From NCBI GenBank assembly GCA_030674185.1, contig JAPXFY010000031.1, positions 45,499,194-45,563,193 on the forward strand: DNA of 64,000 nt, read 5' to 3'. The notes beneath the pieces were generated by a model, which searched no databases, was not told the DNA's origin, and saw only the letters and a list, made by a program, of their open reading frames with translations. Position numbers and translations under genes: made by a program. Origin of the DNA: Monoplex corrugatus (taxonomy: Eukaryota > Mollusca > Gastropoda > Littorinimorpha > Ranellidae). Positions 21,590 through 32,419 of this stretch are shown piece after piece; positions within the stretch are counted from its first letter, which is position 1, and each line of letters opens with the position of its first letter.

Positions 21590-22285
21590 ATGTGGTGTTA
21601 GCCCTGATATGGCTGTAGTAGTCAGCTAGGCTATAAGCAATATGAACTTGGAGTTGTTAACATGTTAGCCCTGATATGGCTGTAGTAGTCAGCTAGGCTA
21701 TAAGCAGGATGAACTTGGAGTTGTTAACATGGTGTTAGCCCTGATATGGCTGTAGTAGTCAGCTAGGCTATAAGCAGGATGAACTTGGTGTTGTTAACAT
21801 GGTGTTAGCCCTGATATGGCTGTAGTAGTCAGCTAGGCTATAAGCAATATGAACTTGGTGTTGTTAACATGGTGTTAGCCCTGATATGGCTGTAGTAGTC
21901 AGCTAGGCTATAAGCAATATGAACTTGGTGTTGTTAACATGGTGTTAGCCCTGATATGGCTGTAGTAGTCAGCTAGGCTATAAGCAATATGAACTTGGAG
22001 TTGTTAACATGGTGTTAGCCCTGATATGGCTGTAGTAGTCAGCTAGGTTATAAGCAGGATGAACTTGGTGTTGTTAACATGGTGTTAGCCCTGATATGGC
22101 TGTAGTGGTCAGCTAGGCTATAAGCAGGATGAACTTGGGAGTTGTTAACATGGTGTTAGCCCTGATATGGCTGTAGTGGTCAGCTAGGCTATAAGCAATA
22201 TGAACTTGGGAGTTGTTAACATGGTGTTAGCCCTGATATGGCTGTAGTAGTCAGCTAGGCTATAAGCAGGATGCACTTGAATTTG
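21590..22285 (+). repeat. 70-bp tandem array of LINE 3' tail, 10 copies
   Basis: Ten copies of a unit containing GCCCTGATATGGCTGTAGTA, GTCAGCTAGGCTATAAGCA and AACTTGG.GTTGTTAACATG. It begins inside the 3' UTR of the LINE remnant, so the tail has been amplified in place. Copies differ by a few substitutions (AATATG/GGATG, TAGTAG/TAGTGG). Confidence 0.95.
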
Positions 22286-22369
22286 CTTGCATAATCAAAA
22301 GATATGCTCCTGGCATTGACCAATCTGTCAAATTTGTAGTTAAACATGGAAGTTGATATTGGTTATTTT

Positions 22370-23040
22370 AGGCATTTAAAACCAGATGGTTCAGAGCCAT
22401 AGCAGGGCTATAGTCTAATCATCTCAACACATTGAAAAACGAGGAAAAAATAGAAGTATACATATTGCATTCACACAAAGGATCTAAGGCTATGCTCCTG
22501 TGTTAAACATTCACCCAACTGATCATGTGGATAAGCAAATCTTATCGTTTACAGCTCAGCCGACTGCACACAGCCATATCAGGGCTGTAACCATTTCTGA
22601 ATGTACATAACTGGCTGGGAAAAAACTGGAAAAGAAAATTACACATTTCATTGCATGTAAGCACATAATCAAAGATATGCCCCTGGCGTTGACCATTCTG
22701 TCCAATTTATCACAAGATTAAAAAACAAAAACCACTTAAAAACATGTAAACATAAGGACACTAAAGCACACATAAAAAATGGTCTACATTACCTAAGATT
22801 GCTCCTGCACAGCACATTTCCAAACATGCAGTCCATCCACGTACCCATTTCAGTCTTAGGAGAAAGTATATAAGGCTTTATATAACATACAGGGGAATGG
22901 ACCAGCAAGACCAAATGATATGAAAGGATGACAAAGCAAAAGACGGAAGAAAAGATGAAATTTCTCACAGAATTTTCTTTAGGGGGAGATATTTATATTG
23001 AAAGAGCTGGCGTCCCCAGGAGGGAATTTTGTCAAGTAAA
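22370..23040 (-). mobile_element. Dispersed family A, two minus copies
   Basis: Tails at 22385-22420 and 22555-22595 (AGCCATATCAGGGC), then the body with TATGCCCCTGGCGTTGACC, GGAATGGACCAGCAAG and the head CTGGCGTCCCCAGGAGGG near 23005. These blocks occur in reverse order relative to the plus copies at 8845 and 49432. Confidence 0.7.
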
Positions 23041-23339
23041 GACATCTGTAGTTAATTTATCAAAATATAGGTTTAAAACATGAACAAATTTTCAAATCAA
23101 ATGTTAGAAAAACAATCAGAAATTGTATCCAGAACTGAACTTTCAAGTTTTGAGTTGCTTCCCCTGCACTGTCTTAAAGCAATTTGTTTTTCAACTTGCA
23201 GGGAAATTAGAATCTAAAAATTTAGTCTGCACTGGACGTAATCCAATTCTGATAATAAAACAGTACTACTAATAGTTTAACACACTATTCTCTACATTAG
23301 TTAAACCTCACTGCACATTCTACAAAACAATGTAATGCA

Positions 23340-23605
23340 TACTGAATCATACATCATATGATATACACTCACAAATTTTCAGCCTCTGCAATAAATACAA
23401 ATATTTTATCCGAGTGATTCTCAGCATCTGCAGCCTCCGTAATTTATACAAATAACTTATCCGAGATTTAGTGTCCTCAGTCTCTCTAATAAATACACAC
23501 AAATACTTCATTTTTAAAATTTATATCATCTTCAATTTCTGCAATTAATATACACAAATATTTGTAGATTCCCGACTTCTCCAGTCTTTGCTAGGAATAT
23601 TCTCA
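23340..23605. repeat. Degenerate 50-60 bp tandem repeats
   Basis: Diverged copies of AATAAATACAAATATTTTAT plus CTCAGCATCTGCAGCCTC. The last copy forms the left arm of a palindrome with 23725-23808. Confidence 0.6.
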
Positions 23606-23724
23606 TTAACTCTTCCTGCAGGAAGCTGGTGGATAGGGTGAGGGATTATCGGTTAGGTTTTCGCTACGCTAAATGGTGGACAGAGCAGGATGCTGGTGGA
23701 CAGGGTGCGGGGTCAAAGGGTTAA
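23606..23724. mobile_element. TTAA MITE, copy 2 (inside a palindrome centre)
   Basis: Bounded by TTAA at 23606-23609 and 23721-23724. It contains the inner hairpin start (CTTCCTGCAGGAAGCTGG) and the right arm (GGGGTCAAAGGGTTAA). The left outer arm is missing. Flanks TGAGAATATT and AATATTCTCA are mutual complements around the TTAA. Confidence 0.75.
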
Positions 23725-23839
23725 TGAGAATATTACTTGCAGAGACGGAGAAGTCAGAAATCTACAAATATTTGTATATGTTAATCGCAGAAGTTGAAGA
23801 CAATATTTTTTTTTACATGAAATATTTGTATGTATACTA

Positions 23840-25449
23840 CACGTCATTATTGAAGGGCCAGGAACGTTTTTGAGTCAATTTTTGAAAGGAGAAATAACCT
23901 ATTTTCTCTTACTCTTTTCTCCAATTCGTTGCCGTAACTGAATGGATAAGAGCTCAGACAACATTGCAGTTTCCTTTTGGCACGTGTTTGGGGATTTGCC
24001 GATTTGCAATGGGCGGCCCAAGGAAGACAATTTCCACACGAAATTGTCGAATCTTCAGCAGGGTCTCTCTGACGACGCAGGCAAGGTAGCGACAAAATTC
24101 GCTTTGCACGTGCAAGGCAAGCCCTTTTTGAACACTACTCCAGCCAAAGTTGCCCGCAGACGAGGATAAAAAGGACCCGTTCTTGGTTCGTTTTAACCAT
24201 GCTTGCAAGACGACGGATGACGGATGAGCAGCGGGGGAGAGCCCTCGCTCTGCTTGATGAAGGCCTAGCGCAGCGGGAAGTTGCTAGACGACTTGAAGTG
24301 TCGCATTCCACAATCCAGAGACTGCTGGAGCGCTTCAATGAGACTGGAGCAGTCCAGGAAAGGCGTCACACGGGTCGACCCAGAGTAACGACAAGACAGC
24401 AAGACCGCTACCTTGCCCTCTCCGTCCTGAGGGAAAGGGCATCCACTGCAGTGACCTTGAGGGGTCAGCTGAGGGACGCAACAGGTGCTAACATCAGCTG
24501 CAGCACGGTGAGAAGACGGCTACATGAGGCAAACTTGAGGTCACGGAGACCGGCCGTCCGACCCGTGCTGTCACTGGTCAACAGAGTGCGCCGCATGACA
24601 TGGGCCAGGGAGCACGTGACCTGGACAAGGCAACAGTGGGCCCGGGTCTTGTTTTCGGATGAGTCCAGGTTCACCCTGACCTTTAACGATGGCCGGGCTC
24701 GGGTGTGGCGACGTCAAGGGGAGAGGTTCGCTGACGCCACTGTCCAAGAGCATAACCGGTACGGCGGCGGGTCGGTGATGGTGTGGGGTGGCATGAGCCG
24801 TGGTACCCGGACCCCCCTGCTCCCCATTGACGGCATCCTGAACGGGGTCCGGTACCGGGACGAGGTTCTGGCGGCCGTGGCACTGCCTGCGCTTGTGGAC
24901 CTTGGTCAAGGCGCCATCTTCCAGGACGACAATGCACCTGCGCATCGAGCACGCCTTGTGACCGACTTCCTGGAGCAGCATGAAGTCGTCCGTATGGCCT
25001 GGCCAGCGTGCTCACCTGACCTGAACCCAATTGAACACCTCTGGGATGTGCTCGGGAGGCGCATCAGGGACAACCACCCCCCACCGGGCACCCTGGCCAG
25101 GCTGGTCGACATCCTGCAGATCGAGTGGGCGGCCATCCCTCAGGACACACTCCGTACCCTTGTGGGGTCGATGCATCGGCGCTGTGAAGCATGCATCCAG
25201 GCTCGGGGCGGACACACGCGATATTGAAAACAGATTGGCCAAATCTGACAATTTCTGTTTTTTGAAAAGGGGGGGATGTTCCTTTAAATGCATGTGCTGT
25301 TCACTAATGGGTCATTGTGCTAATTTCTTTTTCCAAAACAGGTGTGGAAATGATGAAATAAAACATAGAATCAATTCTAAACATTGTCAATTATTTCAAC
25401 TTAAAATTAGAGAGGAAGGAAGAAGTGGCCCTTAAATTATGATTAGGAG
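23840..25449 (+). mobile_element. Tc1-family transposon, family 2 copy B (intact)
   Basis: 1610 bp flanked by TA at 23838-23839 and 25450-25451, with the same ends as copy A (CACGTCATTATTGAAGGGCC left; TTATGATTAGGAG right). The two copies differ at only a handful of positions, suggesting recent movement. A candidate AATAAA lies at 25357-25362. Confidence 0.93.
24199..25227 (+). CDS. Tc1-family transposase, family 2, intact DD34E
   Basis: 342 codons, full length for the family. The start MLARRRMTDEQRGRAL follows a TATA-like ATAAAAAG by about 26 bp and is chosen for that reason. Residues about 8-60 hold the bipartite helix-turn-helix (AQREVARRLEVSHSTIQRL), then GRPRVT. The catalytic residues are Asp in VLFSDESRF, Asp in FQDDNAPAH and Glu in LNPIEHLWDVL, 34 residues after the second Asp. 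GGGSVMVWGGM is the Gly-rich box. The C-terminus ends in RCEACIQARGGHTRY, similar in place to QNSHGSYTHY of family 1. No frame breaks are seen. It would bind its own inverted repeats and could in principle also mobilise the defective copy A. Confidence 0.94.
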   Translation: MLARRRMTDEQRGRALALLDEGLAQREVARRLEVSHSTIQRLLERFNETGAVQERRHTGRPRVTTRQQDRYLALSVLRERASTAVTLRGQLRDATGANISCSTVRRRLHEANLRSRRPAVRPVLSLVNRVRRMTWAREHVTWTRQQWARVLFSDESRFTLTFNDGRARVWRRQGERFADATVQEHNRYGGGSVMVWGGMSRGTRTPLLPIDGILNGVRYRDEVLAAVALPALVDLGQGAIFQDDNAPAHRARLVTDFLEQHEVVRMAWPACSPDLNPIEHLWDVLGRRIRDNHPPPGTLARLVDILQIEWAAIPQDTLRTLVGSMHRRCEACIQARGGHTRY

Positions 25450-25499
25450 TATATATATTACAGAGCTGAGGACGCTGGGAATCTTTCAGAAAAAAGTAT

Positions 25500-26030
25500 T
25501 TGCATTTGGCAGACAGTGTTTAAAGCCAAGCTGACCGCTCAGACATATCAGGGCTGACCATCTCAAACAAAACACCTAAACACATCAATGATCTTGTGTA
25601 GGAAACTGGAAAAGAAAATCTATTACACGTATTGCATTCGTGTAAAATATCAAAGGGTATGTCCCTGGTGTTGTCCATTCCAAATCTATCACCCAGGAAT
25701 AAAATAAATGTCTAAACTTAAGCAGTAATATACATAACTGGCCTACAGTTGCAACTGTCATTAAGCACTTCATTACTAAAAATGTAAATATGCATGTACC
25801 CAATCATCAGTCCTAGTAGAATGAAAATATGTAAGGCTTTATGGAAAACAGGTGGATGGCCCAGCAAGGCAGAAATAGAAAAAGGAAGACACGACAAAGC
25901 AAAGGAGCAAAGCAGAAAACTGACAGAAAAGAGGAAATTTCTAGTTCAGAATTTCCAGAAGGTGGCAATACTATTGATACTGAAAGAACCCTAGCATCCC
26001 AACAAGACAAATCTGTCATGTAAGTACATT
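25500..26030 (-). mobile_element. Dispersed family A, minus copy
   Basis: Tail AAAGCCAAGCTGACCGCTCA plus GACATATCAGGGCTGACC near 25520, body with GGTGGATGGCCCAGCAAGG near 25850, head CTGAAAGAACCCTAGCATCC near 25980. It is close to full length in the minus orientation. Confidence 0.75.
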
Positions 26031-26241
26031 TCTGGACCCTACAATTTACCTAAATGTACTATTTGAAAACTTGGGAAAAACTTTCTTTTAAAAGCAAACA
26101 GGCTTGTAACGAAATCTTGCTTTAGAATCTATACACAGCACTGAACACCAAGTTCGAGTTGCTTCCCCTGCACTGTTGTTAAACCACTGCGCATTTCACA
26201 TTATAGTCTACGTTTTAGTTTCTGCATTGGACATTTGCGTT

Positions 26242-26433
26242 TTAATACTTTCATTCCCTCATTATCCACCTACTGCAAACACTTAACCCTTTGGCTCCCT
26301 CACCCTATCCACCATCTTTCCGCAGGAAGTTGGTGGATAGGGTGAGGGAATTCAAGGGTTAAGTTTTTGCTTTGCTAGCATGGTTAACGATGCAAGATGC
26401 TGGTTGACAAGGGTGTGGGAATCAAAGGGTTAA
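26242..26433. mobile_element. TTAA MITE, copy 3
   Basis: TTAA at 26242-26245 and 26430-26433. Inner hairpin at 26283-26361 (CTTTGGCTCCCTCACCCTAT / ATAGGGTGAGGGAATTCAAG) with an internal TTAA at each side, then GTTTTTGCTTTGCTAGCATGG and the right outer arm. The outer left arm is diverged. Confidence 0.8.
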
Positions 26434-26454
26434 TAATAATAAGTTAAAGTTAAG

Positions 26455-26730
26455 AAACACCTAGTGTGCGGATGGAACCTAGAGCACCAATGCGTCGTCA
26501 CTCTCTGGACAATCACCTCCCAAGCTCCGGACGCCACCTGACAGTCATTTCTTCAAGCACAGTGGGACTGTACATGAGTCGCATTACCCATTTTTGCCCA
26601 GTCATCAGTTACCTTGTTTACAAATCAAATGGCAAGGTGGGCAGATGACAAACCCCAGACATAGCCACACAACGTGCACCAGCCAGGTCCAGCCCAGCCA
26701 TCGGACTAAAATAGGAAGACCCCTCTCACA
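26455..26730. repeat. Dispersed repeat fragment
   Basis: TGTGCGGATGGAACC ... CAATCACCTCCCAAGC resembles 62020-62090 (GGTGCAGATGGGAC ... CAATCACCTCCCAACC). Family unknown. An AT-rich stretch to 26930 has no gene. Confidence 0.4.
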
Positions 26731-26939
26731 CCTTTCTGATCATCTTTTTATAATAATAATAATCCTGTAAAGCATTATTCACCAAACTTGCCTGACCTCA
26801 CTGCACATTCTACGAGACAATATGACAGATGCACCATTATCGTCCATACAGATGCAAACATTCAGCATCCACAAAACAAATATTTCCTCTGTAAGAATCC
26901 CAGTGTCTTCAGCCTTAGCAGTTATTATAACTATTGTAA

Positions 26940-27330
26940 TTAGCGCTTAAAGCCCAGCTGACTGCTCACAGCCATATGAGGGCTATAACCATCTGTAACA
27001 AAAACGTATCTTGTATTATAAAGAAAATCATGTACAGATATGTAAAGACGTCACTCCATTCACACAAATAATTTAAGGATATGTACATGGCATTGGCCAT
27101 TCCTAGTTTACCACTAACACTCAAAAAACCGAAATACAAATGGCATAAACATAAGGACACAAAAACTTGAAACGAAACATTGACTCTGGAGAGAAAACCT
27201 GGCCAAGAACATCTAGTACACATAACTGGCCGATACAAAAACATTACAGGGCATGCACCACAGAAGTTAAAAAAAATATATAGAACAATAGCAAAGTCAT
27301 GTCCTACACATGATCTGTTTAAGGTACTTC
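26940..27330 (-). mobile_element. Dispersed family A, partial minus copy
   Basis: Starts GCTTAAAGCCCAGCTGACTG then GCCATATGAGGGC, followed by the ACATGGCATTGGCCATTCC body block. The head is missing. Confidence 0.7.
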
Positions 27331-27559
27331 TTTTGGTCTGCAATTCAGAGTCAATCTCGTACAAATTAAACCCTTACAAATACTGAACATACTGAATTAA
27401 AAAAAATTACCACGGTATGAAACTGAAGATAAAAATGCAATCTGTAGTTGGAATGAACTCTCAATACAAATCAACCCCTTACACATAAAACAAAATATTT
27501 TAAAAAACCCTAAAACTTAAATCGGAAGCAATAGTATAAAAATTCGCAAGACAAATCCC

Positions 27560-27915
27560 AGATTATAAACAATGGTATTCAACAGTCGAACTGATACAGA
27601 AGCAAAACTGAAGTGTAGAAGCTGGTGTCATCAACACCTTGCAGGAAAAGCTGTAGAGATTGTCAAGTTTCCGAGTTGGAGGCCTGTCCTCAATGATCCA
27701 GCTCCCACCTGTACTTGCTTGGTGTGGGCGATGACACCTCGCAGGAAAGCAGTGAAGAGATTTCCCAGGTCGTGGAGCTGGACTTGGATGTGGGTGGCAA
27801 GGGCAAAAGCAGCAATTTTCTGTGTTGGCCCCCGTGCAATCCTCCATCACAGGTTTACACTGCTGGCACTTGTCGCCTTTGTCTCGCCTTGTCTCAAGGT
27901 GGTGACCTGAGTTGA
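27560..27915. other. GC-richer island, coding status unresolved
   Basis: This stretch is less AT-rich than its surroundings. On the minus strand an acceptor-like GTTCAACTCAG near 27911 precedes a Cys-rich open frame (KCQQCKPVMEDC), and two other minus frames are also open. No family was recognised and no frame is preferred. It may be a host exon or an old element. Confidence 0.25.
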
Positions 27916-28099
27916 ACACAATACATAACCGATTCAGTGCAAAAAAACAAATATACACTACTTCTAGAAGAAATGCAACAGAATACACAAACACTGAATT
28001 TAGCTGTCCAAAATTTACATGAGCTACTGATAGGCTGCAAAACGTTTATTATCATTTTTATTTTATTATCATTATCACCACTATCATTATTACTGTTAC

Positions 28100-29369
28100 C
28101 ACTGTTATCACTTTTTAAAGCCAAGCCAACTGCACAGAACCCTATCAAAGCTAGAACTACCTCAAAACATGTCTGAACACGACGACCAAGGGAAAAAATT
28201 GTTAAAATACACTGCATTTACGCAAATAATCTAAGGAATTCTATCCCTGGTACTGGCCATTGCGACAAATTATTCATCATGGAGTTTTTAAGAAAAACAT
28301 GAATACAGATGCATAGATATAGTGTTTAAAGCCCAGCTGACTGCTTAGAGGCATATCAAGGCAATAACTATGTCAAAACATCTGTATAATTTATCAATAA
28401 CCTGGACAAAACTGAAAAAATAACATTCACACAAATAATCAAGGACATGACCCTGGCACTGACCATTCTGTCCAATTCACCATCATGAGAATTTAAAAAA
28501 TCTGATTACAAATACATAAACATAAGAACGCTAAAATAAACTGGAAAATAAATTAAGTACACATATCAATGCATTAACATACAATCTAGGGACAGTGCCC
28601 CTGATGTTTACCAGTCCATCCAATTTATCACCATATGGTTTTAAAGAACCTGAAAACGAATATATAAACAAATGCACTATAATATAAAAAACTGGCCTAA
28701 ATTACTTAAATTGTTTCATCGTACTCCAAGTTAGTAGTAGTAATAACGATATCAGAAATTATAACAAATCATTGTCTAGTGCTATTCTCCAAATGTAACT
28801 GGGTGCATCAATATTAACAAGTGAATCGCGTATAAAACAAAATACAACAGACCTCACCAAGAGGACAAGCTCCATGCCATGACAATGTTTACTGAACATC
28901 AAACAAACACCACACACAATACCAAATACAGAATACTTTTAACACTGTATAAAAGATTTTATTTATGGATTAGTGTTATTTCAAATATTTGTATAAAGCC
29001 CAACTGGGCAATTGCTCAGTCATATCTGGGCTACAACCATCTCAAGCATGTCAATGACTTGGGAAAAAGCTACAATATAAACACACACACTGTATTCATG
29101 CAAATAATCACAGGATATGCCACTGGCATCGGTCATTTCACTAAATTCACCAGGGAGAGTAAAATAAACCTGAATATAAATGCATAAATGTTATTCATTT
29201 GTGTCAAAGCCCAACAATGACAAAACCATATCATGCAAATAATCTAAAAATATGCTCCAGGTGTTAGCTAATCTGTCCAATTTATCACCAGTGGGATTAA
29301 AATAACATGAAACCCATGACAATGTTTGAAAGCCCAGCAAACTGCTCAGAGCCATATTGGCTGTAACTA
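28100..29369 (-). mobile_element. Cluster of dispersed family A minus copies
   Basis: At least five tails in a row (near 28113, 28331, 28998, 29207 and 29335), each with AAAGCCCA(A/G)CTG or AAGCCAAGCCAAC and most with a CATATC.(A/G)GGC-type block, separated by 200-650 bp. The GGCACTGACCATTCTGTCCA body block repeats. The last copy is split by the Tc1 element at 29370. Confidence 0.7.
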
Positions 29370-30967
29370 CACTACGCACAAAAAGTTAAGGATCACTTGC
29401 ACAAAAATTCATAACTTTCAAAATAAGAAAGCCAATGCGTTGAAGTTTGGCAAACATTTAATTTCATGCTTTAGTGATAACGATACACAATTGCCTTCAA
29501 TTTCGAGCAATCGTTTGGTGTGTACATTTGATCAAAGTGGGTACGTATCGAAATTTGATTTCCCAAAGTCATTGAAATCACAAGACAGGGCATTCTGATG
29601 CTCCCAAAAGTTCAGTAATGCGTGTAACCGCCATGGCTGTTCTGGCACTCGACGCAGCGACCAGGTTGGTGAAGATCCTCTGTGGAAGCGCCTGCCACTC
29701 AGCCTGCAGCATCTGGTAGAGGTGTTGGGCATCCCTGGGAGGGGGGTGGTTGCTCCTTACTTTGCGATCCAGCTCATTCCAGAGGTTCTCAATCGGGACT
29801 GCATGCTGGCCACTCCATTCTGTTGACTCCAGACTGCTGCAGGAAGTCGTTGACCACCCTTGCCCTGTGGGGGCGAGCGTTGTCATCCTGGTACAGCCGT
29901 TGGTCCCATCTGCTGCAGTGTAGGCACAGACAGCGGTCGAAGGATCTCATCCCGGTATCGGAGGCCAGTCAGGTTACCCTGTACATGATACAAGGGTGTT
30001 CTGTGGTGAAGGCTGAAGGCCCCCCAGACCATTACAGAACCTCCACCAAAGGCCACCTTTTCTTGGACAGTGGTGTCAATAAAGCGTTGCCCTGGGCGCC
30101 TCCAGACCCTCAGTCGGCCGTCGTTGTGGTTCATGGTGAAGCGTGATTCATCACTGAACAGGACCTGGGACCATTGCTGACGTGTCCACCTCACGTGACG
30201 TCTGCAGAAGGCGCGGCGTGCTGCCCTATGGGCTGGAGTTAAGCGTGGCCGTACAGCTGGGCGACGAGAACGGAGGTTAAACCCATGAAGGCGGTTCCGT
30301 ATGGTCTGCTGGCTGATGATGTTAGTAGCCACCCTCAGCTGCCTTCGAATGATAGGAAGAGGCTGTTCTTGTCTGCAGGGCTTGTCGTTCAATGAGACGA
30401 TCTTCACGTGGGTTTGTCTTCTTCGGTCGACCAGATCTGCGTCTTTCATGGAACCTCCCAGTGGCTGTGAAGCGTTGAATCAGTCTGACAATGACCGAGA
30501 TGGACACCTGAAGTCGCCTGGCCACTTCTCGCTTGGGAACACCATCTTGGAACCATGCAACAGCTCGTCCCCTCTCAAACTCGCTCAATTTTCGTCGTGG
30601 AGGCATTGTCAGATCAGGCCTACTACTGGTGGAATGTCTTCTTATAAAGCCAAGCAAGAGACAGCATCTCACACATAAACAGCAGTGCTTGCACGTGCAT
30701 AATGGTTTTTCCATCTGGCTTGTGCAATGTGTTCAGGCAGAACGGTCCAAAACAAGGTCCTTTTTCGCAAGTTTCCGCTTTTCCGTTTGCGGCCAAGCTC
30801 AGTAGTAGAGAATCCCGTGCAATTTTCGCACTAACACAACATCGCCCACTTACAGCTGAACAAGAATTCATAACAATTTGGCTGGACTGAGAAATAATAA
30901 CAGTAGCGAACTGAGTTTATTACGCACCTGTTTTCTCATAGTGATCCTTAACTTTTTGTGCGTAGCT
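29370..30967 (-). mobile_element. Tc1 transposon, family 1 copy 2 (defective, minus strand)
   Basis: 1598 bp flanked by TA at 29368-29369 and 30968-30969. Ends match copy 1 (CACTACGCACAAAAAGTTAA at left; complement of GCTACGCAC at right). Removing the element and one TA joins GGCTGTAAC to TA and TTTCAAACAAA, which restores a family A repeat, so insertion polarity and age order are clear. Confidence 0.92.
29578..30603 (-). pseudogene. Tc1 transposase, family 1, broken
   Basis: Minus-strand homologue of the gene at 10043-11071, starting MPPRRKLSEFERGR near 30603. It is frameshifted near 30345 (within the linker after the helix-turn-helix), again near 29883 right after GPTAV, and carries a small deletion that joins AV to PIENLW, losing CSPDLN. 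Near 29650 further bases are missing. The first Asp (VLFSDESRF) and the Glu block survive, but in different frames. This copy cannot make a working transposase. Confidence 0.9.
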
Positions 30968-30969
30968 TA

Positions 30970-31390
30970 TTTCAAACAAAATGCACCTATGCACATTTGA
31001 TGACGCTGGAAAACACCTGGAAAAGAAAATTCACATCACTGTGTTCATGGTAATAATGTAAGGCTTTACCCCTGGCACTAGCAAATCTGCCAAATCACCA
31101 GTGCAATTAAAAATACAAATGCATTAAAAATAAGATCACAAAAACATAACTGATTAAGTATCAAAAACTGCCACAAAGCGTTAACATGCCCTCAGAAATT
31201 AAAATGTAAACATATAAACCTAATTATCAATCCTGGCAGAATGCGAGGCTTCATGGAACACAAACCAGCAAGTCAGAAAGAGACAAAAGAGAAAATTTCA
31301 AGCACAGAAGTTTTAAAAGGTAGGGATGCTAGTTATACTGACAAAGCTGGCATCCCCACAGAGGATGTGTGCTGTGTGCCAAGACTGCCT
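30970..31390 (-). mobile_element. Family A repeat, part displaced by Tc1 copy 2
   Basis: Continues the repeat interrupted at 29369: CTGGAAAAGAAAATTCACAT, TTTACCCCTGGCACTAGC, and the head CTGGCATCCCCACAGAGG near 31350. Confidence 0.75.
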
Positions 31391-31479
31391 GCCATCAAAA
31401 CACTTCACAAAACGAATGAAAACTCAGTAATTATAGAAACATGACCAACCTGTTCTAATACCATGACCACCATGGTTGT

Positions 31480-31640
31480 CAGGGGATGCTGCAGCAGACA
31501 GGATTGTCCATCTCAGCCTCCAGGGTACGACACAGTTCAGACACACTGAGGTTGGTCCAGTCTGTGATATTCATCACCCAGCTCTTCCTCTGTCCGCCTC
31601 AGCCACTGCCCGCTTCCTGGGAGTCCTGAAGAACAGTAAT
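31480..31640 (-). pseudogene. LINE C-terminal fragment
   Basis: The minus strand reads GGQRKSWVMNITDWTNLSVS and ELCRTLEAE before a stop. The order Q-R-K-x-W, then NI.DWT.LS..EL.RT, is the usual end of one APE-type LINE lineage in invertebrates. Too short for finer assignment. Confidence 0.55.
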
Positions 31641-31759
31641 ACTGTCAGGTTACTGATGTGACAAGGTTATGATTGAAGGTCAAGGTTGTCCCCATAACCC
31701 AGAGGTCACAGAAGTGAGGTGGTACAGACCTCAACTTTTAAGGCCCGCATTATGAGGGC

Positions 31760-31845
31760 AGTGCCCATCACTACCTCACTGCTTTACCTTCCCCAACTGA
31801 TTAAAAACGTCAGGTGACCATTCACAGCCAGGTAGACTTAAGGCC
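31760..31845 (-). mobile_element. SINE fragment
   Basis: CACTGCTTTACCTTCCCCAA and ACCATTCACAGCCAGGTAGA match blocks at 60465-60545 and 62650-62710, part of a minus-strand tRNA-derived SINE family. Confidence 0.5.
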
Positions 31846-31978
31846 ACATGTGCATATATGGAATCCCACTGGCATGATTCCCACCTGTGCTCAAAACTCA
31901 AGCTGAATAGGCACAGAAAATATACAATGAAGCGGTGACAGCATGAAATGTGCAGTGCCATATGAAGCAACAGCAATG

Positions 31979-32130
31979 TTTTACCCTTTGCCTCCATCCT
32001 GTCCACTAACTGTAAAACATAACCCTTTGACTCCCTCACCCTATCAAACAGCTTCTTGCAGGAAGGTGGGGTGGGTAGGGCGAGGGAGTCAAAGGGTTAA
32101 ATTTTTGATATGCTAGCATGCACTTGATAA
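31979..32130. mobile_element. TTAA MITE, copy 4 (degraded)
   Basis: Outer left arm ACCCTTTGCCTCCATCCTGT, inner palindrome ending GAGGGAGTCAAAGGGTTAA at 32100, then TTTTTGATATGCTAGCATG. The right outer arm is absent. Confidence 0.7.
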
Positions 32131-32365
32131 GTTGATACATGTACCCAATTATCAATCCTAAGAAAAAGTACTTAAGACTTTATCGAACACATACAGGTGA
32201 ATGGACCAGCAAGGCAGAAAATGACAGGAAGAAATGACAAAGCAAAGGAACAAGGCAGAAACAAAAAGTTAAGAAAGGAGGAAATTTCTAGCACAGAATT
32301 TCCAGAAGGTGGGAATACTGTTCATACTGAAAGAACCTCCAGGCATCCCAACGCGATTTAGATCT
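32130..32365 (-). mobile_element. Family A repeat, head portion
   Basis: CCCAATTATCAATCCTAAGA, GTGAATGGACCAGCAAGGC and CTGAAAGAACCTCCAGGCAT correspond to the head half of the family, here without a tail. Confidence 0.65.
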
Positions 32366-32419
32366 AGATCTGCTCAGTGAAAATCGAAACACTGCAGCAG
32401 ACGAAAATTGTTGTATTCA

